DNA of 64,000 nucleotides, taken from NCBI GenBank assembly GCA_032119595.1, contig JAUMBQ010000003.1, forward strand, positions 1 to 64,000, in the 5' to 3' direction. This document shows positions 7,192 through 15,931 of this stretch, one piece after another. Numbering within the stretch: position 1 is the stretch's first letter; every line of letters starts with the position of its first letter. Source of the stretch: JAGIBJ01 sp032119595 (GTDB lineage Bacteria; Actinomycetota; Thermoleophilia; Solirubrobacterales; Solirubrobacteraceae). The notes under the pieces were generated by a model. It made no database searches and had not been told where the DNA came from. It saw only the letters and a program-made list of their open reading frames with translations. A program made the position numbers and the translations under genes.

Positions 7192-8442
7192 TTGACCACC
7201 TCACATTCCTTCGCGCCTATCGGGCTCCAGCAGCCCAAGATCCGGGTCGCACTCGGCTCGTTCGGGGAGGCCGGCCACACCTTTCCGGTGATGGCGCTCG
7301 CCCGCGAGCTGAAGGCCCGCGGCCACGAGGTGATGGTTCACACGTGGCACCGCTGGCAGCCGGAGATCGAGGCCGAGGGACTCGGTTTCGCGAAAGCCCC
7401 GCAGTACGAGCTCGATCCCGGGACCGGCGACTACCTGCCGCCGTACGAGGCGGTGCGGCGCGCCGTGCTCGACTCCGAGCAGGACTTCCGGGACTTCCGG
7501 CCCGATGTCGTCGTCAGCGACGTGCTCTCGAACACATCGGCGCTGATCGCGGAGCGCATCGGCGTGCCGAGCGTGACGCTCGTGCCGCACGTCTACCCCA
7601 TCTCCGATCCCGGCATGACGCCCTACTCCGCTGGCATGCGCAATCCCCGCACGCCGCTCGGGCATGCGTTCTGGCGCAAGTTCAACCTGCTGATGGAGCC
7701 TGGGTACCGGCAGGGTGAGCGCGAGTACGAGGAGCTGCGGATCGCGCTCGATCTTCCGCCCGCACCGGGCCCGATGCCGACCCTCAGCCGCGAGCTCACG
7801 CTCATCGCGACCTTCCCCCATCTGGAGTACGACCGCGCTTGGCCCGACTGGGTCAAGGTCACCGGACCGCTCCTCTGGGAGCCGCCGCACGGTTACACCG
7901 AGTTGCCCGCCGGCGACGACCCGCTCGTGCTCGTCGCACCGTCGACCTCCAAGGACCCCGAGCAGCGGATGCTGCGCGCGGCGATGCGCGGACTGGCCGA
8001 TGAGCCGCTGCGTGTACTGGGCACCACCAACCGTCGCCAGGTGATGAAGCCCCTGCTCGTCGGACGCCAGTCGCGACTCGTGCCGTGGGTGCGGTACGGC
8101 CAGGTGATGCCTGATGCCGACGTCGTGATCTGCAATGGCGGCCATGGCACCGTCGCCCGCGCCATGGCCTCCGGCTGCGCCGTGCTCGTGGTCCCAGATG
8201 ATGGCGATCAGCGCGAGAACGCGCTTCGCGTGGCCTATTCCGGGGCGGGCCTGCGCCTTCCGCGCCGTTGGACATCACCCGAGTCGCTGCGCCTCGCGGT
8301 GCGCCGACTGGTCTCGGACGATCGCTACATCCAGCGCGCGCGAGAGATCGCCGCGTGGAACGTCGCGAACCCGGGGCATGGCCGCGCTGCCGAGCTCATC
8401 GAGGAACTCGTGGCCAGCAAGACGCCCGTCGCGACCGCCTGA
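7192..8442 (+). CDS. UDP-glycosyltransferase-like (MGT/UGT, GT1 family)
   Basis: About 416 residues. The N-terminal Rossmann half starts KIRVALGSFGEAGHTFPVMALARELKARGH, typical of GT-B enzymes acting on small lipophilic acceptors such as macrolides, sterols or carotenoids. The C-terminal donor-binding half carries the hallmark CNGGHGTVARAMASG followed by VPDDGDQRENA. The start is uncertain: TTG at 7192 is the best in-frame candidate after the SDR stop, since no ATG or GTG lies before the conserved first strand. Pairing with an SDR suggests tailoring of a secondary metabolite or lipid, but nothing identifies the substrate. Confidence 0.85.
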   Translation: MTTSHSFAPIGLQQPKIRVALGSFGEAGHTFPVMALARELKARGHEVMVHTWHRWQPEIEAEGLGFAKAPQYELDPGTGDYLPPYEAVRRAVLDSEQDFRDFRPDVVVSDVLSNTSALIAERIGVPSVTLVPHVYPISDPGMTPYSAGMRNPRTPLGHAFWRKFNLLMEPGYRQGEREYEELRIALDLPPAPGPMPTLSRELTLIATFPHLEYDRAWPDWVKVTGPLLWEPPHGYTELPAGDDPLVLVAPSTSKDPEQRMLRAAMRGLADEPLRVLGTTNRRQVMKPLLVGRQSRLVPWVRYGQVMPDADVVICNGGHGTVARAMASGCAVLVVPDDGDQRENALRVAYSGAGLRLPRRWTSPESLRLAVRRLVSDDRYIQRAREIAAWNVANPGHGRAAELIEELVASKTPVATA

Positions 8443-8465
8443 TTGCCGGTCTGAGGCCCCAGGGT

Positions 8466-8551
8466 CGGTCGTCAGGACGGCGTCCGTTCCCTCGTCAGAG
8501 GTTCCAGGCGGTCGTCAGCACGGCGTCCGCTCTCTCGTCAGAGGTGCCAGG
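8466..8551. repeat. 43-bp tandem direct repeat
   Basis: Two adjacent 43-bp copies (8466-8508 and 8509-8551) differ at only a few bases. The second copy contains the stop codon and last codons of the minus-strand small membrane protein gene, so the 3' end of that gene has been duplicated just downstream of itself. Confidence 0.8.
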
Positions 8552-8780
8552 GGCGGTCGTCGCGCTCGGCGTCGTAGTCCGGGTCGTCGCCGCGGAACCG
8601 CAGCAGTCGATGGATCTCCCGCAGGAGCCACGCCCACAGGATGATCGGGACGACGCTCCCGGCCAAGATCCAGCCGATCGGCAGGGTCATCACGGACACG
8701 AGGGTCAGGACGGCGGTGAGCGCCGCCACCGCGACCATCACGACGAGCCTGCCGACGTCGGGCTCGTTCGAGGCGCTCAT
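8538..8780 (-). CDS. Small membrane protein, two TM segments
   Basis: An 80-residue protein with two hydrophobic helices (~12-33 and ~36-54), then a charged tail LRFRGDDPDYDAERDD. I do not recognise a family. The hydrophobic pattern, charged C-terminus and a clean ATG support it as real. It is followed by the 43-bp duplication and transcribed toward the glycosyltransferase gene. The tRNA-Asn gene begins about 100 nt upstream on the same strand. Confidence 0.6.
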   Translation of the reverse strand: MSASNEPDVGRLVVMVAVAALTAVLTLVSVMTLPIGWILAGSVVPIILWAWLLREIHRLLRFRGDDPDYDAERDDRPWHL

Positions 8781-8808
8781 GCCTCCCGCAAAGCGGGGGC
8801 TTCCTGAG

Positions 8809-8880
8809 CTGGGAGGGCGGGACTCGAACCCGCAACCCTTCGATTAACAGTCGAATGCTCTGCCATTGAGCTACCTCCCA
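8809..8880 (-). tRNA. tRNA-Asn (GTT)
   Basis: The minus strand gives a 72-nt cloverleaf with acceptor TGGGAGG/CCTCCCA, D-stem GCTC/GAGC, anticodon loop CTGTTAA with GTT, T-stem GCGGG/CCCGC with TTCGAGT, and discriminator G. No CCA is encoded. Confidence 0.96.
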
Positions 8881-9024
8881 AAGGTCCCGCTCGGAAGCGG
8901 GGCGCTCATAGTATCGGCACGCGCGGTTTCGCGTTGACTCGTGGGTGTCCGGCGTCACCTGAACCACCCTGCTGGCCCGAAAGAGGTCCAGCGGACGGGG
9001 GATTTCGGGGAGTTTGGGCCGCGG

Positions 9025-9040
9025 GCGCGCGCTTGCGCGC
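9025..9040 (-). terminator. Possible hairpin after dnaG
   Basis: GCGCGC-GCTT-GCGCGC is a perfect stem-loop directly after the dnaG stop codon. There is no T-run, so termination is only suggested. Confidence 0.3.
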
Positions 9041-9042
9041 GG

Positions 9043-10986
9043 CTAGAGGTCCATGGCGTTGGCCATGGCGGCGTCGAGGCGCTCGCGGATCGCGTGGGCG
9101 GATCGCAGGAGATCGTCGACCGGCTGGCGCTCGCGGCGAGCCGCGCCGAGCTGACGCTCCAGGCGCCGCAGCTCGAGCTGCGCCATCTCGACCTCGAGCA
9201 CAGCCGGGCGGGCGTCGATCGTGCCCGAGCGGATCACGATGTCGCGCGCGACCTCGGCGAGGAGGTCGTCGTCCGGGAGCTGACCGCCTTCATCGCCACC
9301 GGCCTGCAACCACTGCGCGACGGCGCGCACGTGCGGCACGCGGAGGTCATCCAGCGCGAGGGCGCTGAGCTGCTCTCGGCCCTGTTTGCCGAGCGCGAGC
9401 ATGAGCGCGATCAGGACGCGTTCCTGGTCGTCGTAGGGATCGAGCCGTCGTGGCGCGTGGCGCACCGGTCCGCTCTCGTGCGGCGGTCCGCCCCTTTGGC
9501 TTCCTCCCCGCTGGGCTCCGCCGCGCTGGGCGTAGGTCCCGCCGCGCCCTGCTTCCGGGTAGGCACCGGGGTCGGGGTCGTCGTAGCCGCCGTAGTCACC
9601 GCGTCCGCCGCGAGGCGGGCCCTGGTCGCCACGGCCGGGCGCAAACCCGGGTCGGCCGCCCTGCGGGACGGCCTGCGACGGCGCGGGCGCAGCGCGCACC
9701 ACGCGGTCGACGATCCCCGGTCCGAGCGTGAGCCGGTCGGCCGTGCGCACCACGAGTTCTTCGCGCAGCGCGCCCTCACCCAGCCCGCTGATCACGGGCG
9801 CGATCTTCGCGAGGGCCTCGTCGCGAAGCTCGGCGCTCGACAGGTCGGAGGTGCGAAGGATCCGCTCCACGCGGAATCGCGCGAAGTGCATCGGCGACGC
9901 CAGCGCCGCGACGAGCTCCTCGGCGCGGCCGTCCTGGACCAGCTGCGCCGGGTCCCGACCTTCGGGCAGCTCGGCGACGCGCAGCTCCAAGCGCGATCCC
10001 TGGGCCAGGGCGTAGGCCTTCTCCATCGCGGCCTCGCCGGCACCGTCGGGGTCGAGCGCGAGCACGAGCAGTGGCGCGAGCCTCGACAGCTCACCGAGCT
10101 GCTCGGACGTCATTGCCGTGCCCATGAGCGCGACGACGTGCTCCACCCCACTCTGGCGCAGCGCAATTACATCGGTGTACCCCTCGACCAGCACCACGAC
10201 GCCGGTCTTGGCCGCCGCGGACCGGGCCAGATGCAGGCCAAAGAGCTGCCGACCCTTGTGGAAGAGTTCGTTCTCGGACGTATTGAGGTACTTCGGCTTC
10301 TGGTCGTCGCTCATCGCGCGGGCGCCGAACCCGCGCACCTGCCCGCGGGCATCGCACAGCGGGAACGTGATCCGATTGCGGAAGCGGTCGTTGACGCCAC
10401 TCCCCTGCTTCTTGGGCATCGCGAGCCCCGCGGCGATAAGCAGCTTGGGGTCGACCTTCGCCTTGGCAGACGCGCTTGACAGACGATCCCAGGCATTCGG
10501 TGCAAAGCCCACGCGGTACGCGCGCAGCGCCTCCTCCGTGAGCCCTCGACCGAGCAGATAGCTCCGAGCCGCTTCACCCTCGGGCGAGGTCCAGAGGAGC
10601 TTCTCGTAGAACCCAGCTGCCCTCTCGGTGAGCGCCAGGAGCTGCTGCTCGCGTTTGCGGCGTGCGGCCGCCTTGGGATCGTCGTCGACGATCTCGAGCG
10701 TCACGTTGTACCGCGCCGCGAGCCACTCGATCGACCCCGTGAAGTCGACGCCCTCGGTCTCTTGGACGAACTTGAAGCAGTCGCCACCGGCCTGGCAGCC
10801 GAAGCAGTGGTAGAGCTTGCGGTCAGCGTCGACGCTGAGCGATGGCGAGCGCTCCTCGTGGAAGCAGCATCGCCCCGAGTAGCTGCTGCCGCCCGACCGC
10901 TTCAGCTCGGTGCGGGTCTGCACCAGGTCGACCATGTCCACGGCGGCGCGAACGCGCTCGCGGGAGTCGTCGGTGTACCTGGGCAT
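9043..10986 (-). CDS. dnaG: DNA primase DnaG
   Basis: Synthesises RNA primers at the replication fork. The 647-residue protein has the N-terminal zinc-binding domain (Cys40, His43, Cys61, Cys64, in GRCCFHEERSPS and YHCFGCQAGGD), the catalytic core with Toprim motif VLVEGYTDVI and acidic ALDPDGAGE, and a C-terminal DnaB-interaction region. A Gly/Arg/Pro-rich linker (~430-510: GGYDDPDPGAY, AQRGGAQRGG) separates core and C-terminal domain and is longer than in most homologues. TATCGT lies 11 nt before the ATG. The dgt gene lies about 1.2 kb upstream on the same strand, as in other actinobacteria, here separated by an unknown gene. Confidence 0.97.
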   Translation of the reverse strand: MPRYTDDSRERVRAAVDMVDLVQTRTELKRSGGSSYSGRCCFHEERSPSLSVDADRKLYHCFGCQAGGDCFKFVQETEGVDFTGSIEWLAARYNVTLEIVDDDPKAAARRKREQQLLALTERAAGFYEKLLWTSPEGEAARSYLLGRGLTEEALRAYRVGFAPNAWDRLSSASAKAKVDPKLLIAAGLAMPKKQGSGVNDRFRNRITFPLCDARGQVRGFGARAMSDDQKPKYLNTSENELFHKGRQLFGLHLARSAAAKTGVVVLVEGYTDVIALRQSGVEHVVALMGTAMTSEQLGELSRLAPLLVLALDPDGAGEAAMEKAYALAQGSRLELRVAELPEGRDPAQLVQDGRAEELVAALASPMHFARFRVERILRTSDLSSAELRDEALAKIAPVISGLGEGALREELVVRTADRLTLGPGIVDRVVRAAPAPSQAVPQGGRPGFAPGRGDQGPPRGGRGDYGGYDDPDPGAYPEAGRGGTYAQRGGAQRGGSQRGGPPHESGPVRHAPRRLDPYDDQERVLIALMLALGKQGREQLSALALDDLRVPHVRAVAQWLQAGGDEGGQLPDDDLLAEVARDIVIRSGTIDARPAVLEVEMAQLELRRLERQLGAARRERQPVDDLLRSAHAIRERLDAAMANAMDL

Positions 10987-11093
10987 CGCTTCGCACCACG
11001 ATACCTCCGTCTTCGCAACGGAGCAGGCGCGCCGTGCAACAACGCTGCAACAGCGAAGGCCGCGCGCGCCCGCAGGTCAGAGCTGCCCTGGGC

Positions 11094-12014
11094 TCACGCG
11101 TCGAAGGCCCGTGGCTCAGCGGCCCGGGGACCGGTCAGCGTCTGCTCGTCGCCGGCTTCACGGCGGGCGTGGCGCCCAATTCGCCCCAGCCGGCGCCGCA
11201 GCACCCGGTCTCCCACAATCGCAGCCACACGGTGCAGCGACAGCCGCGCCACCAGCAGCATCGCGTCCTGCGCACCGAGCCTCGCCGCAAACCAGTCGTC
11301 GAGTTCACGGTTTCCGCACGTCGGGCGAACGTCGTAGGGCCCAACGCCGCCCCCAACCACCCCACCGTCGTAGCACCCACGCGCGATGAGATGCTCGGGG
11401 TCGAAACCGTCGCCGAAGCCCTGATCGATCGCCAGCGCTCGGGCGAGATCGCGAACGTAGCCGGGAACCACGGCGCCTGGCCGTGGGTCCACGTGGCCGC
11501 CGGTCAGGCGGATGCCTCGCTCCCATTGGGCGTACACGACCGGGTTTGGGGTCCGGACCACGGCGAACAGCGCGCGCAACGGAGCCCTGAGGAGTTCGTC
11601 GCGCATGAGCATGGCGTAGCCGTCGCTCACGAGACCACCGCCTTGTTCTTCCGGATAGAGCAGCGCGCCGCTCGCGTAGAAGCCCCGCCGCCCGGCCCAC
11701 TCGTCAACGACGTAACTCAGCATCCCCCCGAGCGTTCCCTCCGGCGTTCTCAGGAGCGCCAGCGCACTGAGGGTGCACAGACGCTTCTCGCCCGCCAACA
11801 CGTCGAGATACCCGTCGCCTGCGCGCGGGAACGCCGCCTCGGCGACCGGACGAAGCCCTGCCATCAGTTGGCGACGCAGTTCTGGGCGCTCGCGCAGGGT
11901 GTCACCAGAAACGATGCACCACGACCGGCCGCCCGGCAAGGAACGCTGGCGAATCCCGGGGATCCTTGCCGGGTCCCCAAGCGGGGCCAAATCCAAATCG
12001 CCAGCAGTTCGCAT
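11094..12014 (-). CDS. Uncharacterised protein, weakly GNAT-like
   Basis: A 306-residue soluble protein I cannot place. The segment around residues 95-170 (LGGMLSYVVDEWAGRRGFYASG, then LLYPEEQGGGLVSDGYAMLMRDELL) recalls the strand and acyl-CoA loop region of acetyltransferases, but the Q/RxxGxG/A motif is not clear. It lies between dgt and dnaG on the same strand, about 107 nt from dnaG and 133 nt from dgt. Codon usage resembles its neighbours. The C-terminus is basic and ends PRAFDA, as does Dgt, which is probably chance. Confidence 0.6.
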   Translation of the reverse strand: MRTAGDLDLAPLGDPARIPGIRQRSLPGGRSWCIVSGDTLRERPELRRQLMAGLRPVAEAAFPRAGDGYLDVLAGEKRLCTLSALALLRTPEGTLGGMLSYVVDEWAGRRGFYASGALLYPEEQGGGLVSDGYAMLMRDELLRAPLRALFAVVRTPNPVVYAQWERGIRLTGGHVDPRPGAVVPGYVRDLARALAIDQGFGDGFDPEHLIARGCYDGGVVGGGVGPYDVRPTCGNRELDDWFAARLGAQDAMLLVARLSLHRVAAIVGDRVLRRRLGRIGRHARREAGDEQTLTGPRAAEPRAFDA

Positions 12015-12147
12015 ACCGGCAGCATCTCAAATTGAGGGGGTCCGTGACGGCAATGCTGTGTGAGCCTGAGCACCACCGCGCACCGCGCCTCCGTTGAAGG
12101 ATACTCGCAGTATGCGACCTGACTGAACGGCCTCGCCCCGAAGCCGC

Positions 12148-13170
12148 TCAGGCGTCGAAGGCGCGCGGGACGGTGAGTCCGACGAACGCACGCACGGCGT
12201 ACCCGTCGGTCATTCCGGCGACCCAGTCGACGATCCGCTCGGTGGTCGTCGTCTGGCACGGCCAGGCCGGCGGGAGCTGGTCGACGTGCGTGGCGTAGTG
12301 CGTGAGGAGTCCGCGCAGGACCGATTCGATCCGCTCGTGCTCCTGGCGGGCCGTCTCGCCGAGGTAGACGCTGTCGAACATGAACCGGCGCAGGGCGTCC
12401 ATTGCCTCGGCCGCCTCGGCACCCTGCGCGATCGCGCCGGCCGCTGCCGACGTCTCGACGAGGTCTTCGACGAGCGTGTCGATGCGATCGGTGCCGGCAG
12501 CCCCGAGGGTCGCGACGACGTCAGCCGGAAGCTCACGCTCGTCGAGCACACCCGCCCGGATCGCATCGTCGACGTCGTGCGAGAGATACGCGATGCGGTC
12601 GACGACGCGAATGATCCCACCCTCAAGCGTCGCCGGCTTCGGCGCCCGGCCGCTGTGGGAGGCGATGCCATCCACCACGCTGCGGCAAAGGTTGAGGCCC
12701 GTTCCGCCGCGCTCCAGGCGCTCCACGATGCGGACGGAGTGTTCCCAGTGCCGGAACCCGCCGCCGCCCTGCTCTTGGCTCCACCGGTCCAGCACGTCCT
12801 CACCGATATGCCCAAACGGCGGATGGCCGAGGTCGTGGCCCACGCCGATCGCTTCGACGAGGTCCTCATTGAGCCCGAGCGCGCGGGCCACCGTGCGGCC
12901 AATCCCCGTGACTTCGAGCGTGTGCGTGAGCCGTGTGCGGAAATGATCACCGGTCGGTGCGACGAAGACCTGGGTCTTCTGCTTGAGCCGACGAAAGGCC
13001 TTGCTGTGCACGATCCGGTCGCGATCGCGCTGCAGCGGCGTGCGATTGGGCGACTCTGACTCGGGGCGCTCGCGCGCCGCTGGGTATGTCGGACAGGCGA
13101 GGTCCGAGAGGATGGCCGCCTCGCGTGCACGCTGTCGATCGTGGAAGTCGGCGGGGTCGAGGAGTGGCAC
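12148..13170 (-). CDS. dgt: Deoxyguanosinetriphosphate triphosphohydrolase-like protein
   Basis: HD-domain dNTPase that hydrolyses dNTPs to nucleoside and triphosphate; the actinobacterial type commonly precedes dnaG. Of 340 residues, the N-terminal RTPLQRDRDRIVHSKAFRRLKQKTQVF is the diagnostic family stretch. THTLEVTGIGRTVARALG supplies the first metal-ligand His and VGHDLGHPPFGHIGE supplies HD and the following histidines. GTG at 13170 has TACCGT 8 nt upstream, suggesting a leaderless transcript. Confidence 0.92.
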   Translation of the reverse strand: MPLLDPADFHDRQRAREAAILSDLACPTYPAARERPESESPNRTPLQRDRDRIVHSKAFRRLKQKTQVFVAPTGDHFRTRLTHTLEVTGIGRTVARALGLNEDLVEAIGVGHDLGHPPFGHIGEDVLDRWSQEQGGGGFRHWEHSVRIVERLERGGTGLNLCRSVVDGIASHSGRAPKPATLEGGIIRVVDRIAYLSHDVDDAIRAGVLDERELPADVVATLGAAGTDRIDTLVEDLVETSAAAGAIAQGAEAAEAMDALRRFMFDSVYLGETARQEHERIESVLRGLLTHYATHVDQLPPAWPCQTTTTERIVDWVAGMTDGYAVRAFVGLTVPRAFDA

Positions 13171-13178
13171 CGCCCGGG

Positions 13179-13184
13179 ACGGTA
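13179..13184 (-). promoter_or_regulatory. -10 element of dgt
   Basis: TACCGT on the minus strand, 8 nt before the GTG start; no Shine-Dalgarno sequence lies between them. Confidence 0.4.
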
Positions 13185-13327
13185 GCCGCTCGCGAGGCGG
13201 TCAGGCCTGCGATGCAGGATCTCCAGTGGTGCCGTGACCCAGCCCGGACCGACTCCGCGTCGGCCCGGGGGAGCCCGGCACTCCCCCGCTTCTTCGGCTC
13301 CTCACCAACCAGCCATACCTTCGTCGC

Positions 13328-13609
13328 ATGAAGAACGCAGCAGCAATCACCGGTCTCGTCCTCCTCGTGCTCATGGGCTTGGGTACGGCTCTTTCGGTCC
13401 TCGCGATGGTTACCTCCGGCACCGGCCCGTCGGCCGCCGAGTACGGCGGCTCGTACGTCGTCGGCTACTACATCGGGAGGCTCGCCTTCATCTCGCTCGG
13501 CGGTTGGGCCCTGTACCGCCTGTTCACTCGGGGCAACCGCGCCGAGCGCCCGGCGGGTCCGAAGACGTTCACGCCTGGCGTCCCGGCCGGCCGTGCCGAC
13601 CAGCAGTAG
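13328..13609 (+). CDS. Small membrane protein, two TM segments
   Basis: A 93-residue protein with a signal-anchor-like first helix (residues 5-28, AAAITGLVLLVLMGLGTALS) and a second hydrophobic stretch (~45-66, YVVGYYIGRLAFISLGGWALY), then a polar tail. No family is recognised. Lower G+C codons around the start and the coherent hydrophobic pattern support expression. It stands alone between divergent dgt and convergent recO. Confidence 0.65.
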   Translation: MKNAAAITGLVLLVLMGLGTALSVLAMVTSGTGPSAAEYGGSYVVGYYIGRLAFISLGGWALYRLFTRGNRAERPAGPKTFTPGVPAGRADQQ

Positions 13610-13659
13610 TGCCGGCGAAGTTCCCACGCGACCTGGGTCGTCGCCAGACTGCGCCCCGG

Positions 13660-14400
13660 TCAGCCCGCGATCCGCAGCCCGCGGAGCCTGGCGCCCATGT
13701 GGTGCTCGGCGAGGTCGGTGAGCGCTCGGTCGAACTGGCGCGCCACGAGCGGCGCCGGTTCCGGGGCTTGCGCCAGCGGTGATCCGATCGCGGCCCGCAT
13801 CACGTCCGGCAGTGCTGGATTGACGGCGAAACCCGCGGGCGGCGAGCACTGCCCACACAGCAGCCCGCCGTCTTCCCCGGAGAACGCGACCAGCGGACCG
13901 GCAGATCCGCATCGGGCACACGCGCCGAGCTGTGGGGCGAGGCCAGCGCCGAGCAGGAGCTTGAGCCGGAAACTCAGCTGATGCCCGATGCTGGCGGCCT
14001 CGAGCGTCTGGTCCAGCGCCTTTAGGTGGTTCACGAGCAGATGGAAGATCGGTGGGTGCGGCTCACCGTCGCCGAAGAGCCGGCCAACGTCGTCGCACGC
14101 GTGCATCGCCGCATCGATCGAATCCAGGCGGTCCCGCAGGCGCGGGAGCGCGGCGATGGTCGTCACCCCGGTGACGGTCGCGATGTCTCCACGTCCCTCG
14201 TGGAGCTGAAGTTCGACGAGCGACGGAGGCTCGAGCCGGCCACCGAGCTTGCTCTTGGGCCGGCGCGCGCCGCGAGCGATCACGGAGCGGCGGCCGTGAT
14301 CGGGAGTGAACACGTGGAGAATGCGGTCGGCTTCGCCGTACTTCATCGCGCGAAGGACAACAGCCTCGGTCTGGAGCGGTCCGGCCACGAGACCGATCAC
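13660..14400 (-). CDS. recO: DNA repair protein RecO
   Basis: Loads RecA at single-strand gaps together with RecR. The 246-residue product begins with the family OB-fold signature (TEAVVLRAMKYGEADRILHVFTP, then GRRSVIARGARRPKSKLGGRLEP). The helical C-terminal domain contains the Cys4 zinc motif CARCG near residue 180 and CGQC about 17 residues later. The start is GTG at 14400; the conserved first strand begins a few residues later. Confidence 0.95.
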   Translation of the reverse strand: MIGLVAGPLQTEAVVLRAMKYGEADRILHVFTPDHGRRSVIARGARRPKSKLGGRLEPPSLVELQLHEGRGDIATVTGVTTIAALPRLRDRLDSIDAAMHACDDVGRLFGDGEPHPPIFHLLVNHLKALDQTLEAASIGHQLSFRLKLLLGAGLAPQLGACARCGSAGPLVAFSGEDGGLLCGQCSPPAGFAVNPALPDVMRAAIGSPLAQAPEPAPLVARQFDRALTDLAEHHMGARLRGLRIAG

Positions 14401-14472
14401 GCTACTGCGCCAGGCAGGCGCACCCGATCAGGCATGCCCACCTCCTGAACGGAGCCCAGACCAGGCCGCCAC

Positions 14473-14478
14473 TATCCT
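14473..14478 (+). promoter_or_regulatory. -10 element of the glutaredoxin gene
   Basis: TATCCT ends 6 nt before the ATG at 14485. No ribosome binding site separates them, so the mRNA is probably leaderless. Confidence 0.5.
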
Positions 14479-14484
14479 TTGTGT

Positions 14485-14739
14485 ATGGCTGAAGTCGTCG
14501 TGTATTCCAAAGTCCCGTGCCCGTATTGCGTGCAGGTGGAGCGGCTCCTCCAGGCGCGCAAGATCCCGTACGAGAAGATCGACCTGACGGGCGACACGGC
14601 CGGCATCGCCGATCTCAGCGCGCGCACTGGGATGTTCACGCTGCCGCAGGTGTTCATCGACGGCAAGCTCGTTGGTGGTTACACCGAAACCGCTGCCGCT
14701 GACAAGTCCGGCAAGCTCAAGGAACTGCTCGAAGCGTAA
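14485..14739 (+). CDS. grxC: Glutaredoxin (GrxC type)
   Basis: An 84-residue dithiol glutaredoxin that reduces disulfides or glutathionylated/mycothiolated proteins. It shows the thioredoxin-fold order VVVYSKVPCPYC (active site CPYC at residues 12-15), the cis-Pro segment TLPQVFIDG, and the GGYTE thiol-cofactor binding loop. Actinobacteria usually use mycothiol rather than glutathione, so the physiological partner is open. ATG at 14485 is chosen over TTG at 14479 because of the -10 spacing. Single gene, divergent from recO. Confidence 0.93.
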   Translation: MAEVVVYSKVPCPYCVQVERLLQARKIPYEKIDLTGDTAGIADLSARTGMFTLPQVFIDGKLVGGYTETAAADKSGKLKELLEA

Positions 14740-14828
14740 GCCGCCTCGGACCAGGACGCCTCCCTGGGCCAAGGCGCGGCCACTTCAGAGGCCAACCTGA
14801 GCGCGCCGGTCTTGACATCCCCGAGGTG

Positions 14829-15731
14829 TCAAGGTCGCTTTACATCGCTCTGGATCGGGCCGTTCCGGGCCGTACGAACGGGTTTGGCTGAGCGCGGCAT
14901 GCGACGCGGCGGTGGCTGGCAGACCTCGCAGACGTAGGTGCCGCGCCCGGCGACCACGAGCTTCCTGATCTCAGCGCCGCAGTCCGGACAAGGAAGTCCT
15001 GCGCGGCGGTGCACGAGGAAGTCGTTCTGGAAGCTCCCTTGGGCTCCGTCGAGGTGACGGAAGTCATCGATCGACGCGCCGCCTGACGCAATGCCCAGTT
15101 CGAGCGACTCGACGATGCCGGCGCGAAGCGGCCCAATCTGGCTCGGTTTCACCAGCCGGCCGGGCCGCGCCGGGTGAATCCCGGCGCGAAAGAGGGACTC
15201 GTCGGCGTAGATGTTGCCGATGCCGGCGATCTTGGCTTGGTCGAGCAGGAGGCCCTTGACTGGCGCTTCGCGGCCACGCAGCACGTCGCGCAGGACGTCG
15301 TCGGTGAACGCCTCGGGGTCGAGCGGTTCGGGGCCCAGCCGCGCATCGAGGTACGAGTATCTCGCGTCCGCGTTCGGGAGCAGGAGGCCCGTCCCGAACC
15401 GCCGGGGGTCGCAAAACGCGATGGCGTGCTCGTCATCCAGGAAGACACGGACGCGTTCGTAAGGCACACCCTCGTCTGGATCCCAGAGGATGATGCCGGT
15501 CATCCGAAGGTGCATCAGGAGCTGTTGGCCGTCGCTCAGCGAGAGGATCAGGTGCTTGCCACGGCGACCGAGGGCGGTGACCGTCCGCCCGACCAGCCCC
15601 TCCTCGACCTCCGCAGCAGGCTGCGGCGCACACCAACGATCGTCGTCGATCCGCACCGCGGAGATCAGGCGTCCCTCAACGTGAGGCGCCAGCTGGCGGC
15701 GAACGGTCTCAACCTCAGGGAGTTCTGGCAT
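14829..15731 (-). CDS. mutM: Formamidopyrimidine-DNA glycosylase (MutM/Fpg)
   Basis: Bifunctional base-excision enzyme that removes 8-oxoguanine and formamidopyrimidines and nicks the AP site. It begins MPELPEVETVRRQL, giving the catalytic N-terminal Pro and Glu3. The beta-elimination Lys lies in GRRGKHL, the H2TH region includes the conserved LLLDQAKIAGIGNIYADE, and the C-terminal zinc finger has CPDC and CEVC. At 300 residues it has a ~25-residue basic tail (MPRSAKPVRTARNG) beyond the finger. TAGCGT lies 8 nt before the ATG. Confidence 0.97.
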   Translation of the reverse strand: MPELPEVETVRRQLAPHVEGRLISAVRIDDDRWCAPQPAAEVEEGLVGRTVTALGRRGKHLILSLSDGQQLLMHLRMTGIILWDPDEGVPYERVRVFLDDEHAIAFCDPRRFGTGLLLPNADARYSYLDARLGPEPLDPEAFTDDVLRDVLRGREAPVKGLLLDQAKIAGIGNIYADESLFRAGIHPARPGRLVKPSQIGPLRAGIVESLELGIASGGASIDDFRHLDGAQGSFQNDFLVHRRAGLPCPDCGAEIRKLVVAGRGTYVCEVCQPPPRRMPRSAKPVRTARNGPIQSDVKRP

Positions 15732-15739
15732 CGGTCTTC

Positions 15740-15745
15740 ACGCTA
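15740..15745 (-). promoter_or_regulatory. -10 element of mutM
   Basis: TAGCGT on the minus strand, 8 nt before the ATG; no Shine-Dalgarno sequence is seen. Confidence 0.4.
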
Positions 15746-15830
15746 CGCCCACCACGGCAGGTCACGCAGAGACGCCCCGAGCTTGCGTGGCAACGCCTCG
15801 TCGCGCGACCCCGAACTCTTGAGCGATCCT

Positions 15831-15884
15831 TTGAGAACTCCGCACAGAAAGCACATACCGTTTTCCGGTGGACCAGGTGGGCGG
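15831..15884 (+). promoter_or_regulatory. Promoter and shared 5' leader motif
   Basis: TTGAGA (15831-15836) is a -35 candidate with TACCGT (15856-15861) or CATACC as -10. ACTCCGCA (15837-15844) and GGACCAGGTGGGCGG (15870-15884) recur, in the same order with different spacing, before the other secreted protein gene at 28200. The second block lies near or just after the expected transcription start and about 48 nt before the ATG. Confidence 0.4.
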
Positions 15885-15931
15885 TGCTGCCGATATGAGC
15901 ACTACCCCCGAAGCGTCCCCGAGGCCCGTCC

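Noticed and set aside
11094..12190. Shared C-terminal PRAFDA in two neighbouring proteins
   Set aside because: Six residues in basic tails of unrelated proteins can arise by chance; no tag system with this sequence is known to me.
12210..13130. 306-codon frame overlapping dgt
   Set aside because: Ser/Arg/Thr-rich translation in another frame of dgt, without family features.
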